Assembly (NCBI RefSeq): GCF_050003625.1
Contig: NC_134398.1
Location: 197,415,700-197,479,699, forward strand
DNA length: 64,000 nucleotides
Direction of reading: 5' to 3'
DNA from: Haematobia irritans
Taxonomy: Eukaryota > Arthropoda > Insecta > Diptera > Muscidae
Shown here: positions 23,307 to 34,877 of the stretch, in pieces
Layout: each line of letters opens with the position of its first letter
Position numbering within the stretch: the stretch's first letter is position 1
Program-made: the position numbers and the translations under genes
Notes under the pieces: generated by a model
Database searches by the model: none
The model's input: the letters and a program-made list of their open reading frames with translations, nothing else
Told to the model about the DNA's origin: nothing

Positions 23307-23363
23307 CTTTTTATTGGAGCAATTAGTTTTTTAATTGACTTTCAATTAATTATTTAATTGATA
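23307..23363. mobile_element. CAATTAA-type MITE fragment
   Basis: Repeated ttaattga/tcaattaa motifs as at 14373-14499. It ends at the TA target of the adjacent mariner. Confidence 0.45.
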
Positions 23364-24411
23364 ACAGGTTGGCTGATAAGTCCCCGGTCTAACAAAGAAA
23401 AACACATTTTTTGGTCAAAATTCGTTTTTATTATTCAACATAGTTCCCTTCAAGAGCGATACAATGATTATAACGACCTTCCAATTTTTTGATACCATTT
23501 TGGTAGTACTCCTTCGGTTTTGCCTCAAAATAGGCCTCAGTTTCGGCGATCACCTCTTCATTGCAGCCAAATTTTTTCCCTGCGAGCATCCTTTTGAGGT
23601 CTGAGAACAAGAAAAAGTCACTGGGGGCCAGATCTGGAGAATACGGTGGGTGGGGAAGCAATTCGAAGCCCAATTCATGAATTTTTGCCATCGTTCTCAA
23701 TGACTTGTGGCACGGTGCGTTGTCTTGGTGGAACAACACTTTTTTCTCCTCCATATGGGGCCGTTTTGCCGCGATTTTGACCTTCAAACGCTCCAATAAC
23801 GCCATATAAGAGTCACTTTTGATGGGTTTTCCCTTCTCAAGATAATCGATAAAAATTATTCCATGCGCATCCCAAAAAACAGAGGCCTTTACTTTGCCAG
23901 CGGACTTTTGAGTCTTTCCACGCTTCGGAGACGGTTCCCGGTCGCTGTCCTCTCAGCCGACTGTCGATTGGACTCAGGAGTGTAGTGATGGAGCCATGTT
24001 TCATCCATTGTCACATATCGACAGAAAAACTCGGGTGTATTACGAGTTAACAGCTGCAAACACCGCTCAGAATCATCCACACGTTGTTGTTTTTGGTCAA
24101 ATGTGAGCTCGCGCGGCACCCATTTTGCACAGAGCTTCCGCATATCCAAATATTGATGAATGATGTGACCAACACGTTCCTTTGATATATTTAAGGCCTC
24201 TGCTATCTCGATCAATTTCATTTTACGGTCATTCAAAATCAGTTTGTGGATTTTTTTTGATGTTTTCGTTGGTAACCACCTCTTTCGGGCGTCCACTGCG
24301 TTCACCGTCCTCCGTGCTCATTTCACCACGCTTGAATTTGCCATACCAATCAATTATTGTTGATTTCCCTGGGGCAGAGTCCGGAAACTCATTATCAAGC
24401 CAAGTTTTTGC
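23364..24411 (-). mobile_element. Himar1-like mariner, 5' truncated
   Basis: The left end ACAGGTTGGCTGATAAGTCC follows a TA and matches the Himar1-type terminal repeat as I recall it. The right side stops at 24411 inside the early transposase codons, where a MITE fragment begins, so the promoter-proximal terminal repeat is lost. Confidence 0.9.
23431..24411 (-). pseudogene. irritans-subfamily mariner transposase, broken
   Basis: Reads almost as Himar1 transposase: the TMDETWLHHY box (complement of about 23990-24015), the HQDNAPCH box (about 23705-23730) and SPDLAPSDFFLF. The catalytic triad is of the mariner DD34D type. It is non-functional: the N-terminal codons are missing, an A8 run near 24251 adds one base, and a one-base loss near 23935 shifts the frame into a stop. 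The C-terminus is intact to the stop at 23431. Confidence 0.9.
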
Positions 24412-24527
24412 CTAGAGTTTTATAACGCTCTCGATTTTAATCATATTCATGTTTTCAATCAGGTTCTATAGGTAAATTACTCATAAAATTATTCGTGAGT
24501 CATGAGGTTTTTTGTGAGTCACGAAAT
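24412..24527. mobile_element. fragment of hAT-like CGTGAGT MITE
   Basis: Matches 58795-58890 in the larger MITE (aacgctctcgatttt, ctcataaaattattcgtgag). Confidence 0.6.
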
Positions 24528-24770
24528 TTTACTCCGATTTACGTGAAATTTTGAAGAGATAGTAGAATTAATATGTTTACTAAGTCTGCCAAAATTGGTC
24601 AAAATCGGTTAAAATATGGTTTAAATATGTTAATATTCGCATATATATGCACGCATGATTTGGGGAAATATGGTAGAATATTTCATATTTTATACCAATT
24701 TTCAATGGGATTTAACTCCAATTTAGTTGATATTTTACACAGAGGGCAGATTTGATATTATATTCAATAT
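24528..24770 (+). mobile_element. HINE-B core remnant
   Basis: tttactccgatttacgtgaa and ggggaaatatggtagaatat are B2 core and tail landmarks (compare 3220-3500). Both ends are missing. Confidence 0.55.
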
Positions 24771-24947
24771 TGTCTCAAAACCCACAATTGACCACCTATC
24801 TTGGCGAGATCTAACCCACGTGCTAAGTGCACTAGTGCTGAGTTCTGTTAAAGTGTTCATAGTATGCAGCCGAATTGTTTGTCTGTGTACACAGAAAAAA
24901 AATTCACGAATATTTTTCCAATTAAAGACTTAATTGAGTTAAAAAAC
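24771..24947. repeat. duplicated segment and MITE half
   Basis: 24770-24880 (atattgtctcaaaacccaca, ctaagtgca, agtgctgag) recurs at 26694-26810. 24890-24947 is the left part of a CAATTAA-type MITE that continues at 26351 after the HINE insertion. Confidence 0.55.
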
Positions 24948-26126
24948 AAGTAAGGAAAGTCTAAAGTCGGGCGGGGCCGACTATATTATACCCTTCACCA
25001 CTTTGTAAGTCCACATTTTCGATACCATATCACATCTGTCAAATGTGTTGGGGGCTATATATAAAGGTTTGTCCCAAATACATACAATTAAATATCACTC
25101 GATTTGGACAGAATTTGATAGACTTCTACAAAATCTAAAGACTCAAAATTTAAGATGGCTAATGCACTAGGGTGCAACACAATTTTAGTAAAAAAATATG
25201 GGAAACATTTAAATCTGAAGCAATTTTAAGGAAACTTCGCAAAAGTTTATTTATGATTTATCGCTCGATATATATGTATTAGAAGTTTAGGAAAATTAGA
25301 GTCATTTTTACAACTTTTAGACTAAGCAGTGGCGATTTTACAAGGAAAATGTTGGTCGAAATCAGAAAAACATATATATGGGAGCTAAATCTAAATCTGA
25401 ACCGATGTCAACCAAATTTGGAACGCACAGCTACAATGCTAATTCTACTCCCAGTGCAAAATTTCAACTAAATCGGAGTTAAAAATTGGCCTCTGTGGTC
25501 ATATGAGTGTAAATCGGGCGAAAGCTATATATGGGAGATATATCTAAATCTGAACCGATTTCAACCAAATTTGGCACGTAGAGCTACAATGCTAATTCTA
25601 CTACCTGTGCAAAATTTCAACTAAATCGGGGTTAAAAATTGGCCTCTGTGGTCATATGAATGTAAATCGGGCGAAAGCTATATATGGGAGCTATATCTAA
25701 ATCTGAACCGATTTCAACCAAATTTGGCGCGCATAGCTATAATGCTAATTCTACTCCCTATGCAAAATTTCAACTAAATCGGAGCAAAAACTTGGCCTCT
25801 GTGGGCAAATGAGTGTAAATCGGGCGAAAGCTATATATGGGAGCTATATCTAAATCTGAACCGATTTGGCTAATATTTTGCAAGTTTTTCGAGACTCATA
25901 AAATATTCGGATGTACGGAATTTTAGGAAGATCGGTTGATATACACGCCAATTATGACCAGATCGGTGAAAAATATATATGGCAGCTATATCTAAATCTG
26001 AATCGATTTTTTCCAAAATCAATAGGGATCGTCTTTGAGCCGAAACAGGACACTATACCAAATTTTAGGACAATCGGACTAAAACTGCGAGCTGTACTTT
26101 GCACACAAAAATACATCAACAGACAG

Positions 26127-26212
<86 letters not shown>

Positions 26213-26350
26213 GGACATCGCTAAATCGACTCAGAATTTAATTCTAAGACGATCGGTGTACTAAACGATGGGTCTCAGACTTTTCCTTCTTGGCGTTACA
26301 TACAAATGCACAAACTTATTATACCCTGTACCACAGTAGTGGTGAAGGGT
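24948..26350 (-). mobile_element. HINE-B2, full length, inside a MITE
   Basis: The 3' end at left is caagtaaggaaagtctaaag with the hairpin agtcgggcggggccgact. Core landmarks accg at 25401, 25554, 25707 and 25860 are 153 bp apart. The 5' side holds a large CAGA expansion, ccttcttggcgttacatac and the tip ccacagtagtggtgaagggt. It combines a B-type tail with a B2 head. Confidence 0.85.
26117..26215. repeat. (CAGA)n microsatellite
   Basis: About 24 nearly perfect agac tetramers. It has expanded from the short gacagacgg block that every HINE carries at this place. Confidence 0.95.
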
Positions 26351-27851
26351 ATAAAAATATTCAATTAAAAATTGAATAGATTCAAAAACTAAATGGATCT
26401 ATTGATATATTTTGTTTGTAGCGTTTCAATATTTTTTGTTTGTAGCGCTTCAATATTGTTTCAGGGATATTTTCCCAACAAAATTCGGCATTTATATATG
26501 TGTATATGATATGCCAAATTTGGTTGAAATCGGTTGAGATTTAGGTATAACTTCCATATATATCTCTAGCCCGATTTAGAATATTGCAACCATGGAGACC
26601 AAAGTTTTACTTCGATTTACGTGAAATTTTGAAGAGATAGTAAAGATTTAGAAAGTGCTCCGACTTGTGTAAATGTCGCCCAATTCGGCCAAATATTGTC
26701 TCAAAACCCACAATTGTAAACCTATCTCGGCGAGATCTAACCCCCCATGCTAAGTGCAATAGTGCTGAGTTTTGTTGAAATGTTCATAGTATGCGGCCAA
26801 ATTATCTGTCTAGGGCTTCAATATTGTTTCAGGGTTATTTTCCCCATAATATTCGGCATTTATATATGTATATGAACATACATGTAGCTCATACTATACA
26901 AACAAGTGCTATAATTTATAACATTTAATACTATTATAAAATAAATACATAAATAAATATTAAACCCACGGTTGACGGATACACCCCGCCAAATCTACAT
27001 TAAAGACTATGGAAATTCGACTTAACCAGCGATGAAGCATATGTATTGTCAGGTTTGTGGAGATTGGTATCTGGTATTTTCTTTTCAATAACTTAATAAC
27101 ACAAATTCTTCAACCTTCATGTCCATAAAGCTTCTATTAGAAATGTAATAATATGTAAAATAAAAAGTTGATTTTACTATAAATGTAATAGGGGTGTTTT
27201 TGTGGGAGTCAAATATCGTTAGCAAAAAAATCTATAGGGCCTAGTCAGCGATGTGAAATCAATAGCAGATATATTGTGATTTGCATACAGACACAATGTT
27301 TATACAAGTATGCGATTTAAATATATCTACTTTCAATTTCAACCTATGAAAAGGATATTGACATTTGTAAAAAAAAAAATATATAGAGGAATACTCCTGT
27401 TTCTGGCACGTGTGCCCTGGTGTCTATCATTTTGTATGTTGAAACAGGTTAAAAATAAAAAAAATGTTGTTCAATTATTTTTAAATCTTCAATTAAATAA
27501 ATTATTTTAATCTGCTGTGTTATTAAGCTGTCATGTAAAGTAAATTTTTATTTAGGTAACGTAAAAAATGAATAAAATTTTGTCTAACAAAAAATATTGG
27601 AACAATCATTAAATCTAAGCGATTAGAAAAGATTAGGTGAGAAGAACGTTTACCTTTAACCGATTTTTTAAATAACATATAACTGATCGAAAAAGTCAAC
27701 GTATGTAGATAGCAATGGCTTTTGGGCTATTCCGCTTAAATATGTTTAAAGATTCTGTTGTACAATAATATATTTGAGTACTTTGGTGCGTATGATCGAT
27801 TATGTATTTATTTTTGTTACTCATGCGCCGGGAGGTCTACATATGTTAATA
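26351..27851. other. MITE remainder, local duplications, no gene seen
   Basis: 26351-26395 completes the split MITE. The block cttcaatattgtttcaggg..attcggcatttatatatg occurs at 26448-26510 and again at 26817-26870, and 26694-26810 repeats 24770-24880, which points to a duplicated unknown element. 26510-26640 holds B-like core sequence. From 26880 to 27851 nothing is recognised; the 66-codon frame at 27310 has no motif. Confidence 0.5.
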
Positions 27852-27975
27852 TTTATAAACTGCGCCATACTGTGGAACAGGGTATTATAAGTTAGAACAC
27901 CCATAAAGAGACGAGATAGGCACATAGTGTCTTTGGCAATTATGCTCAGAGATAGCCCTTGAGCACGGTTGCCAC
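27852..27975 (+). mobile_element. HINE-B1 5' fragment
   Basis: tgcgccatactgtggaacag then gggtattataagtt, gacgagataggcaca and ggcaattatgctcag match the B1 head at 21720-21830. Confidence 0.7.
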
Positions 27976-28009
27976 AGTTGGAAGAATTCTACCACAAATT
28001 GTAGATTTT

Positions 28010-28790
28010 TTACTGCAAAATATTCTAATCACTAATTTTCTATAAAAATAAAATTTTGACAAAATTATCCATAGAAATAAAATGTTGACGAATTTTTCTA
28101 TAAATATAAAATTTTGACAAAATTTTCTATCGAAATAACATTTTGTTAAAATTCTCTATACAAACCGTGGTGCAATGGTAAGCATGCCCTCCTCTCATAC
28201 ACAAGGTCGTGGGTTCGACCGAATACCAAAAAGGTTTTCAGCGCTGGATTATCCCACCTCAGTAATGCTGGTGACATTTCTGAGGGTTTCAAAGCTTTTC
28301 TAAGTGGTTTCACTGCAATGTGGAACGCCGTTCGTACTCGGCTATAAAAGGGAGATCCCTTGTCATTGAGCTTAACATGGAATCGGGCAGCAAACAGTGG
28401 TAAGAGAGAAGTTCACCACTGTGATATCACAATGGACTGAATAGTCTAAGTGATATAACTGATATATTGAGCTGCCACCTAACCTAACCAAACCTTCTAT
28501 ACAAATAAATTTCTCCAAAATTTTCTATAGAAATATAATTTTTCAAAGTTTTCTATAAAATAAAAATTTTGACAAAATTTTCTATAGAAATTAAATTTGT
28601 GACAAAATTTTCTATAGAAATGAAATTTTGACGAAATGCTCTAAGAAATAACATCTTAACAAAATTTTGTATACAAATAAAATATTGACCAAATTTTCGT
28701 TAGAAATAAAATTTTGATAAAATGTTCTGTGGGAATAAATAATTAAATAATTACAATTTTCTTCAAATTCTGTTAGATTTTTTTAGCTAG
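28010..28790. repeat. 29-bp minisatellite, first orientation, with nested SINE
   Basis: Units of the type ataaaattttgacaaaattt and tctatagaaat, decayed, interrupted by the SINE at 28165-28496. The orientation is opposite to the larger array at 29055-30945. Confidence 0.8.
28165..28496 (+). mobile_element. SINE in plus orientation
   Basis: The head ccgtggtgcaatggtaagca contains the A box, and gtcgtgggttcgacc the B box (with a small deletion). The body runs to a cctaacctaaccaaacc tail. The target duplication ctatacaaa is exact (28156-28164 and 28497-28505) and comes from the 29-bp repeat host. Confidence 0.88.
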
Positions 28791-28802
28791 AGTGAACCGT
28801 AC

Positions 28803-28895
28803 CCCTGTGCAAGGTTGTGCAGTCGGAGTCGGAGTCTGAAGATTTTGCTGGAGTCGAAGTCGTAAAAATTTTGCTCGACTCCGACTGCGGCTAAA
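28803..28895. mobile_element. GGAGTC-rich hAT-like MITE fragment
   Basis: gtcggagtcggagtc at left and gctcgactccgactg at right form imperfect inverted ends. The same motif lies at 31622-31706, whose right end reads ctcgactccacagccctg, an end typical of CAGGGCTG..-type hAT MITEs. It sits where the 29-bp array changes orientation. Confidence 0.5.
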
Positions 28896-29054
28896 TTATT
28901 TTTTTTTTTTAACAATTCACATTTTTGTTTCCATTGACTGTAAATGTAAAGCAATTTCCAATTACGGCGATCATTTTATGTTTCCTAGAATGCTAGACTA
29001 TCAGACGAACTGAATCGATCCATTTTAATGCCCACCATCATAAAACAAAATTCT
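28896..29054. other. no recognised feature
   Basis: Short spacer between the MITE fragment and the large array. Nothing recognised. Confidence 0.5.
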
Positions 29055-30945
29055 TTAAAAAATTTATTTCTATAGGAAATTTTGTAAAAATTGTATTTCT
29101 GTAGAAAATGTTTTCAAAATTTTATTTCTATAGAAAATTTTGTAAAATTTTATTTCTATAGAAAATTGTGCAAAATGTTATTTACTATATTAACTTTTTT
29201 TCAAAATTTTATTTCTATTGATAATTTTTTCATAAATTTATTTCTGTAGAAATGTTTTGCAAAATTGTATTTATACAGAAAATTTTCTCAAAATTATATT
29301 CCTATAGAAAATTTTCTATTTATAAATTTTTTATTTTAATCATACAGTAAATGTATGATAAAAAAGAAAAGAAAAGTAGCATTGGCTGCTAAGGCCATCA
29401 GCTAAAAAAATTTTCTCAAAATTTTATTTATATAGAAAATTTTCTCAAAATTGTATTTTTAGAGAAAAATTTAACAAAATTTTATTTCTATAGAAAATTT
29501 TGTCAAAATTTTATTTCTATAGAAAATTTTGTCAAATTTTTATTTATACAAAAAATTTTGTCAAAATTTTATTTCTATAGGAAATTATGTCAAAATTTTA
29601 TTTCTATAGAAAATTTTGTAAAAATTTTATTTCTACAGAATATTTTGTAAAAATTGTATTTCTATAGAAACTCTTGTCAAATTTTTATTTACATAGAAAA
29701 TTTTATTTCTATAGAAAATTTTGTCAAAATTTTATTTCTTTAGAAAATTTTGTCAAAATTTGATATCTTTAGAAAATTTTGTCAACATTTTATTTCTATA
29801 GAAAATTTTGTCAAAATTTTATTTCTACAGAAAATTTTGTCAAAATATTATTTGTTTAGAAAATTTTGTCAACATTTTATTCCTATAGAAAATTTTCTCA
29901 AAATTGTATTTTTATAGAAAATTTTATCCAAGTTTTATTTCTATAGAAAATGTTCTCAACATTTTATTTCTATAGAAAATTTTGTCAAAATTTTATTTCT
30001 ATAGAAAATGTTGTCAAAATTTTATTTCTATAGAAAATTTTATTTCTATAGAAAATTTTATTTCTATAGAAAAATATGTCAAAATTTTATTTCTATAGAA
30101 AATTTTGTCAAAATTTTATTTCTACAGAATATTTGCTAAAAATTTTATTTCTATAGAAAATGTTGTCAAATTTTTATTTATACAAAAAATTTTGTCAAAA
30201 TTTTATTTCTATAGAAAATGTTGTCAAAATTTTATTTCTATAGAAAATTATGTCAAAATTTTATTTCTACAGAAAATTTTGTAAAAATTTTATTTCTTTA
30301 GAAAATTTTGTCAAATTTTTATTTCTATAGAATATTTTGTAAAAATTTTATTTCTATAGAAACTTTTGTCAAATTTTTATTTACATAGAAAATTTTATTA
30401 TAGAAAATTTTGTCAAAATTTTATTTCTATAGAATATTTTGTAAAAATTTTATTTGTTTAGAAAATTTTGTCAAAATTTTATTCTTATAGAAAATTTTAT
30501 CAAAGTTTTATTTCTATAGAAAATGTTCTCAACATTTTATTTATATAGAAAATTTTGTCAAAATTTTATTTCTATAGAAAATGTTGTCAAATTTTTATTT
30601 ATACAAAAAATTTTATTTCTATAGAAAAATATGTCAAAATTTTATTTCTATAGAAAATTTTGTCAAAATTTTATTTCTACAGAATATTTGCTAAAAATTT
30701 TATTTCTATAGAAAATTTTGTCAAATTTTTATTTATACAAAAAATTTTGTCAAAATTTTATTTCTATAGAAAATTATGTCAAAATTTTATTTCTACAGAA
30801 AATTTTGTAAAAATTTTATTTCTTTAGAAAATTTTGTCAAAATTTTATTTCTATAGAAAATTTTGTCAAAATATTATTTCTATAGAAATTTTTCTCAAAA
30901 TTTTATTTCTATAGCAAATTTTGTCAAAATGTTATTTCTTGCTGA
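29055..30945. repeat. large 29-bp minisatellite array (about 1.9 kb)
   Basis: About 65 units built on tcaaaattttatttctatag with aaaattttg. The period is 29 bp by landmark (for example 29493 to 29522), with many units cut or extended. The unit is the HINE-A minisatellite. Higher-order repetition is visible: the stretches around 30041-30300 and 30600-30860 share the same run of variant units. Confidence 0.9.
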
Positions 30946-31290
30946 TACTGACTGCTAAGACGAATACTTGTAAAAATGACTCAAGTTTTCCTATACCTCT
31001 AATACATATTTATCGACTGATGAATCATAAATGCATTTTTGCGAAATATCCTAAAAATTATAAATATTTTCAATATTAATACCCTGCGCTCAACACTGTG
31101 CCCAAGGCATTAACTGTGCCAAAGATTTTGTAGAAGTCTGAGAAAATATTGTCCAAATCGGTTCAGTTTTAAATATTGGTTAATGGGAAGGATTTGAGAT
31201 TTCATCGAAATGTAGATCTAACTACAAAGTTGTGCAGGGTATATTATAGTCGGCCCCGTCCGACTTCAGAATTTCCTTATTTGGTTTTTA
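30946..31290 (+). mobile_element. HINE-B 3' portion
   Basis: Conserved B tail: ttttgcgaaatatcctaaaa, gattttgtagaagtctgag, then the hairpin agtcggccccgtccgact and ..ttccttatttgg. With the head at 27852 this may be one HINE whose centre was replaced by the 29-bp array. Confidence 0.65.
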
Positions 31291-31460
31291 CTAAAATTGT
31301 GTTTCGTCTCATAACGTTAGATTTTAATGTTAAGTACATAGATTTTGTAGAAGTGTATACAATTTTGTCTGAATCGGTTCAGATCCAAGTTCATGCATAT
31401 GGTATCTGCTCATATTGTAGTGGATATTTATATCATTATTTTATTTATTAAATATACGAT
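31291..31460 (+). mobile_element. HINE-B tail remnant
   Basis: cgttagattttaatgttaag and gattttgtagaagtgtatac repeat the preceding tail in decayed form. The 91-codon frame across this stretch is not a gene. Confidence 0.4.
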
Positions 31461-31621
31461 CGATATTGCCCTAAATTTGAAATATAGAGATCAATTTGCA
31501 TCAAATGTGAAATTAAGATATTTTTTGCACACATAAATAAATACGATAATTTATATCGATCCATTTACGGTACCCCACAATAGAACAATAAATTTGTAGT
31601 ATTAAAATGAGATTTAGTTAT

Positions 31622-31800
31622 ATTACCCGGAGTCGGAGTCGGAATCGAAGCTGATGAAAAATGCTGGAGTCGGAGTCGAGCAAAATTGGCTCGACTCCAC
31701 AGCCCTGCCGTCTGAGAACACATTTTTGTGATAAAAGTCTAGATCGGAGTTTTAGTCCACTCGACATCAAATTTGGCACAAGTAAGATATTGGAATAAAC
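31622..31800. mobile_element. GGAGTC MITE in a HINE-B1 head remnant
   Basis: 31622-31706 is the GGAGTC-rich MITE ending ccacagccctg. 31707-31800 (ccgtctgagaacaca, gttttagtccactcgac) matches the B1 head at 21866-21920. Confidence 0.5.
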
Positions 31801-32513
31801 AAACTGGGCAGATACACAGTCTAACAAACATGATGATAAAAGTATGATTTTATTTATTAAAAACACGCTTACATATTGTCTGTGAATTTCATCCTCTTAA
31901 AGAATATATATTAAATGTGTAACAGCTTCCTATATTATAGGAAGCAAAGATAACCATTAAAAGATTTTTCCCATATTAGAGAAGAAAAAAAATCAAATTT
32001 CTTGTGGATGTCTATTTCATTATTTTATTTTTACTGACATATTGATTCTTTGAAGAAATATCTTTTTTTTGTGTTCCCCTATATTTATGATTAAAGCACG
32101 TATTGCAGTTAAAGAAGAAGAAAAAAATATGAAATAGAAGAGACTAAACGAAATCAGCCATTCATTCTCTAAAAATCATCACGTATGACATAAACTACAA
32201 GTATTTGCACCTGTTTTTTGTTTGTTGATGCTTCCATTCATCTGAGTGAATGGCAATCCTCCTCATCATCATCACCATCAGTGCCAACCACACAGATCTG
32301 TTAGACATTGGGAATTACCGCAAAGGATCAAAAAACTCAAAAACAACAATGGTGTAAATTGGAAAACCCGAATTTTTTAGGGAAATGTTTGTTATATTCT
32401 TGAACTAAGAATATAACAATTTTTGTGTAAAAACTAATATAAGAAAATAAAAGGTATAAAACTAACAAAATTAAATATAAACTCATATTAAGTGCCGATT
32501 AGTCATTATGAGT
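31801..32513. other. no recognised feature; possible host DNA
   Basis: No repeat match in the window. It includes a mixed-sequence stretch (32150-32350) with tcctcatcatcatcaccatc. No convincing open frame or splice-delimited exon. Confidence 0.45.
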
Positions 32514-32563
32514 TTTTATATCCTGCACCCCATACTCATCGGGGTATAATAACCCAGCAAAAA
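32514..32563 (+). mobile_element. HINE 5' tip fragment
   Basis: tttatatcctgcaccccata followed by cggggtataataa is a HINE head palindrome. It is cut off after about 40 bases by the next element. Confidence 0.5.
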
Positions 32564-33356
32564 GCAAGTATATACGGCAGTAAGTTCGGCCAGGCCGAAT
32601 CTTATGTACCCTCCACCATGGATTGTGTAGAAACTTCTACGAAAGACTGTCATCCACAAATTTCAACTCACACATGGTTGTTAAATATCATATGCTACCA
32701 CCACGTACCAAATTTCAACCAGATCGGATGAATTTTGGTCTTCTAAGAGGCTCCGGAGGTCAAATCTGGTGATCGGTTTATATGGGGGCTATATATAATT
32801 ATGGACCGATATGGACCAATTTTTGCATGGTTATTAGAAACCATATACTAACACCATGTACCAAATTTCAGCCGGATCGGATGAAATTAGCTTCTCTTAG
32901 AGGCTCCGCAAGCCAAATCGGGGGATCGGTTTATATGGGGGCTATATATAATTATGGACCGATATCGACCAATTTTTGCATGGTTGTTAGAGACCATATA
33001 CTAACACCATGTACCAAATTTCAGCCGGATCGGATGAAATTTGCTTCTCTTAGAGGCCTCGCAAGCCAAATTTGGGGGTCCGTTTATGGGGGCTATACGT
33101 AAAAGTGGACCGATATGGCCCATTTGCAATACCATCCGACCTACATCAATGACAACTACTTGTGCGAAGTTTCAAGTCGATAACTTGTTTCGTTCGGAAG
33201 TTAGTTGATTTCAACAGACGGACGGACGGGAGGACATGCTCAGATCGACTCACAATTTCACCACGACCCAGAATATATATATAGTTTGTGGGGTCTTAGA
33301 GCAATATTTTGATGTTATAAATTAATATACCCCCATCCTATGGTGGAGGGTATAAA
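32564..33356 (-). mobile_element. HINE-A, short copy
   Basis: 3' end at left (caagtatatacggcagtaag, hairpin ttcggccaggccgaa), core units with atc at 32772 and 32925 (153 bp), the gacggacggacgg block and the 5' tip atggtggagggtata at right. The 29-bp minisatellite is absent, so this is a deleted form. Confidence 0.82.
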
Positions 33357-33545
33357 AAGCGTCCAAAAAAGTAGTTGGGATCCCTAATTGGTGAGCCGGA
33401 AGTGGTGAAAACTTGGATCATCTCCAATGAATTTTACATGGGCTTGTCGTAGATTAGGAGCACTTCATTATGGCTCATTTGCATTGCTTCAGAAGAAGTG
33501 GCGTGGAAGTTCATTTGGATGAAGAAATTCTCCAATTTCACTTTT
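33357..33545. repeat. dispersed repeat F5 fragment
   Basis: aaaagcgtccaaaaaagtag, gccggaagtggtg and acatgggcttgtcgtag match the complement of 37200-37330. The right half (gttcatttggatgaagaaat) matches the complement of 52490-52510. Confidence 0.5.
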
Positions 33546-33551
33546 TATTTA

Positions 33552-34693
33552 TTTATACCCTTCACCACTACTGTGGTACAAGGTATAATAAGTTTGTGCA
33601 TTTGTATGTAACGATAAGAAGGAAAAGTCTGAGACCCATCGTTTAGTATACCGATCGTCTGTCCGTCCGTCCGTCTGTCTGTATATGTAATTTTGTGTGC
33701 AAAGTACAAGTCGCAGTTTAAGTCCGATCGTCCTCAAATTTGGCATAGGGTGTTTTTTTTGGGACAGAGACAATCGCTATTGATTTTGGAAAAAATCTGT
33801 TCAGATTTAGATATAGCTGCCACGATCTGATCGTAAATGGCGTGTTTATCAACCGATATTCTTCAAATTCCGTACATCCGAAGATTTTATGAGTCTCGAA
33901 TATCGGCCAAATCGGCTCAGATTTAGACATAGCTCTCATATATATCTTTCGTCTGATTTGAACTTTGAACAAATTTTGCGCAAGAGGTAAGTTTAATGGT
34001 ATCGTTAGGTTAGGTTATGTGGCAGCTCGACGTATCAGGCTCACTTAGACTATTCAGTCCATTGTGATACCACAGTGGTGAACTTCTCTCTTATCACTGA
34101 GTGCTGCCCGATTCCATGTTAAGCTCAATGACAAGGGACCTCCTTTTTATAGCCGAGTCCGAACGGCGTTCCACATTCCAGTGAAACCACTTAGAGAAGC
34201 TTTGAAACCCTCAGAAATGTCACCAGCATTACTGAGGTGGGATAATCCACCGCTGAAAAACTTTTTGGTGTTCGGTCGTAGCAGGAATCGAACCCACGAC
34301 CTTGTGTATCCAAGGCGGGCATGCTAACCATTGTACCACGGTCGCTCCTGTTAGGAGTGTATCGTTAGGAGTGTCAAATTCTGAGTCGATTTGGCGATGT
34401 CCGTCTGTCTGTCTGTTCATGTACTTTTGTGTGCAAAGTACATGTCGCAGTTTAAGTCCGATCGTCCTAAAGTTTGGCACAGAGTTTTACTTTTGCTCAA
34501 AGACAATCGCTATTGATTTTAAATAAATCAGTTCAGATTTAGATATAGCTCCCATACATATTTATTACCGATCTCATAATTGACGTATTTATCAACGTAT
34601 TTTCTTAAAATTTCGTACAGCCAAATGTTTTGCGGCTCTCGTAAAATATGCAAAATATCAGCCAAATCGGTTCAGATTTAGATCTAGCTCCCA
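33552..34693 (+). mobile_element. HINE-B2, 3' end cut, with nested SINE
   Basis: The head tatacccttcaccactactg with gtggtacaaggtataata is followed by ggaaaagtctgagaccc and gtccgtccgtccgtctg. Core sequence runs to 34693, where the Himar1-like copy is inserted. No tail is found beyond it. Confidence 0.75.
34008..34349 (-). mobile_element. SINE in HINE-B2
   Basis: Same family as 2733-3080, with intact A and B boxes at the right end (minus strand). tatcgttag lies on both sides (34000 and 34360 regions), but 11 extra bases resembling ttaggagtg lie between the head and the right copy, so the insertion site was rearranged. Confidence 0.8.
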
Positions 34694-34877
34694 TAAGGTT
34701 GGCTGATAAGTCCCCGGTCTGACACATAGATGGCGTCGCTAGTATTAAATGCATATTATTTTTATATTGTTCCAACCTTCAAATGATTCGTGTCAAAATT
34801 TGACGTCTGTAAGTCAATTAGTTTGTGAGATAGAGCGTCTTTTGTGAAGCAACTTTTGTTATTGTGAAAAAAAAAAA

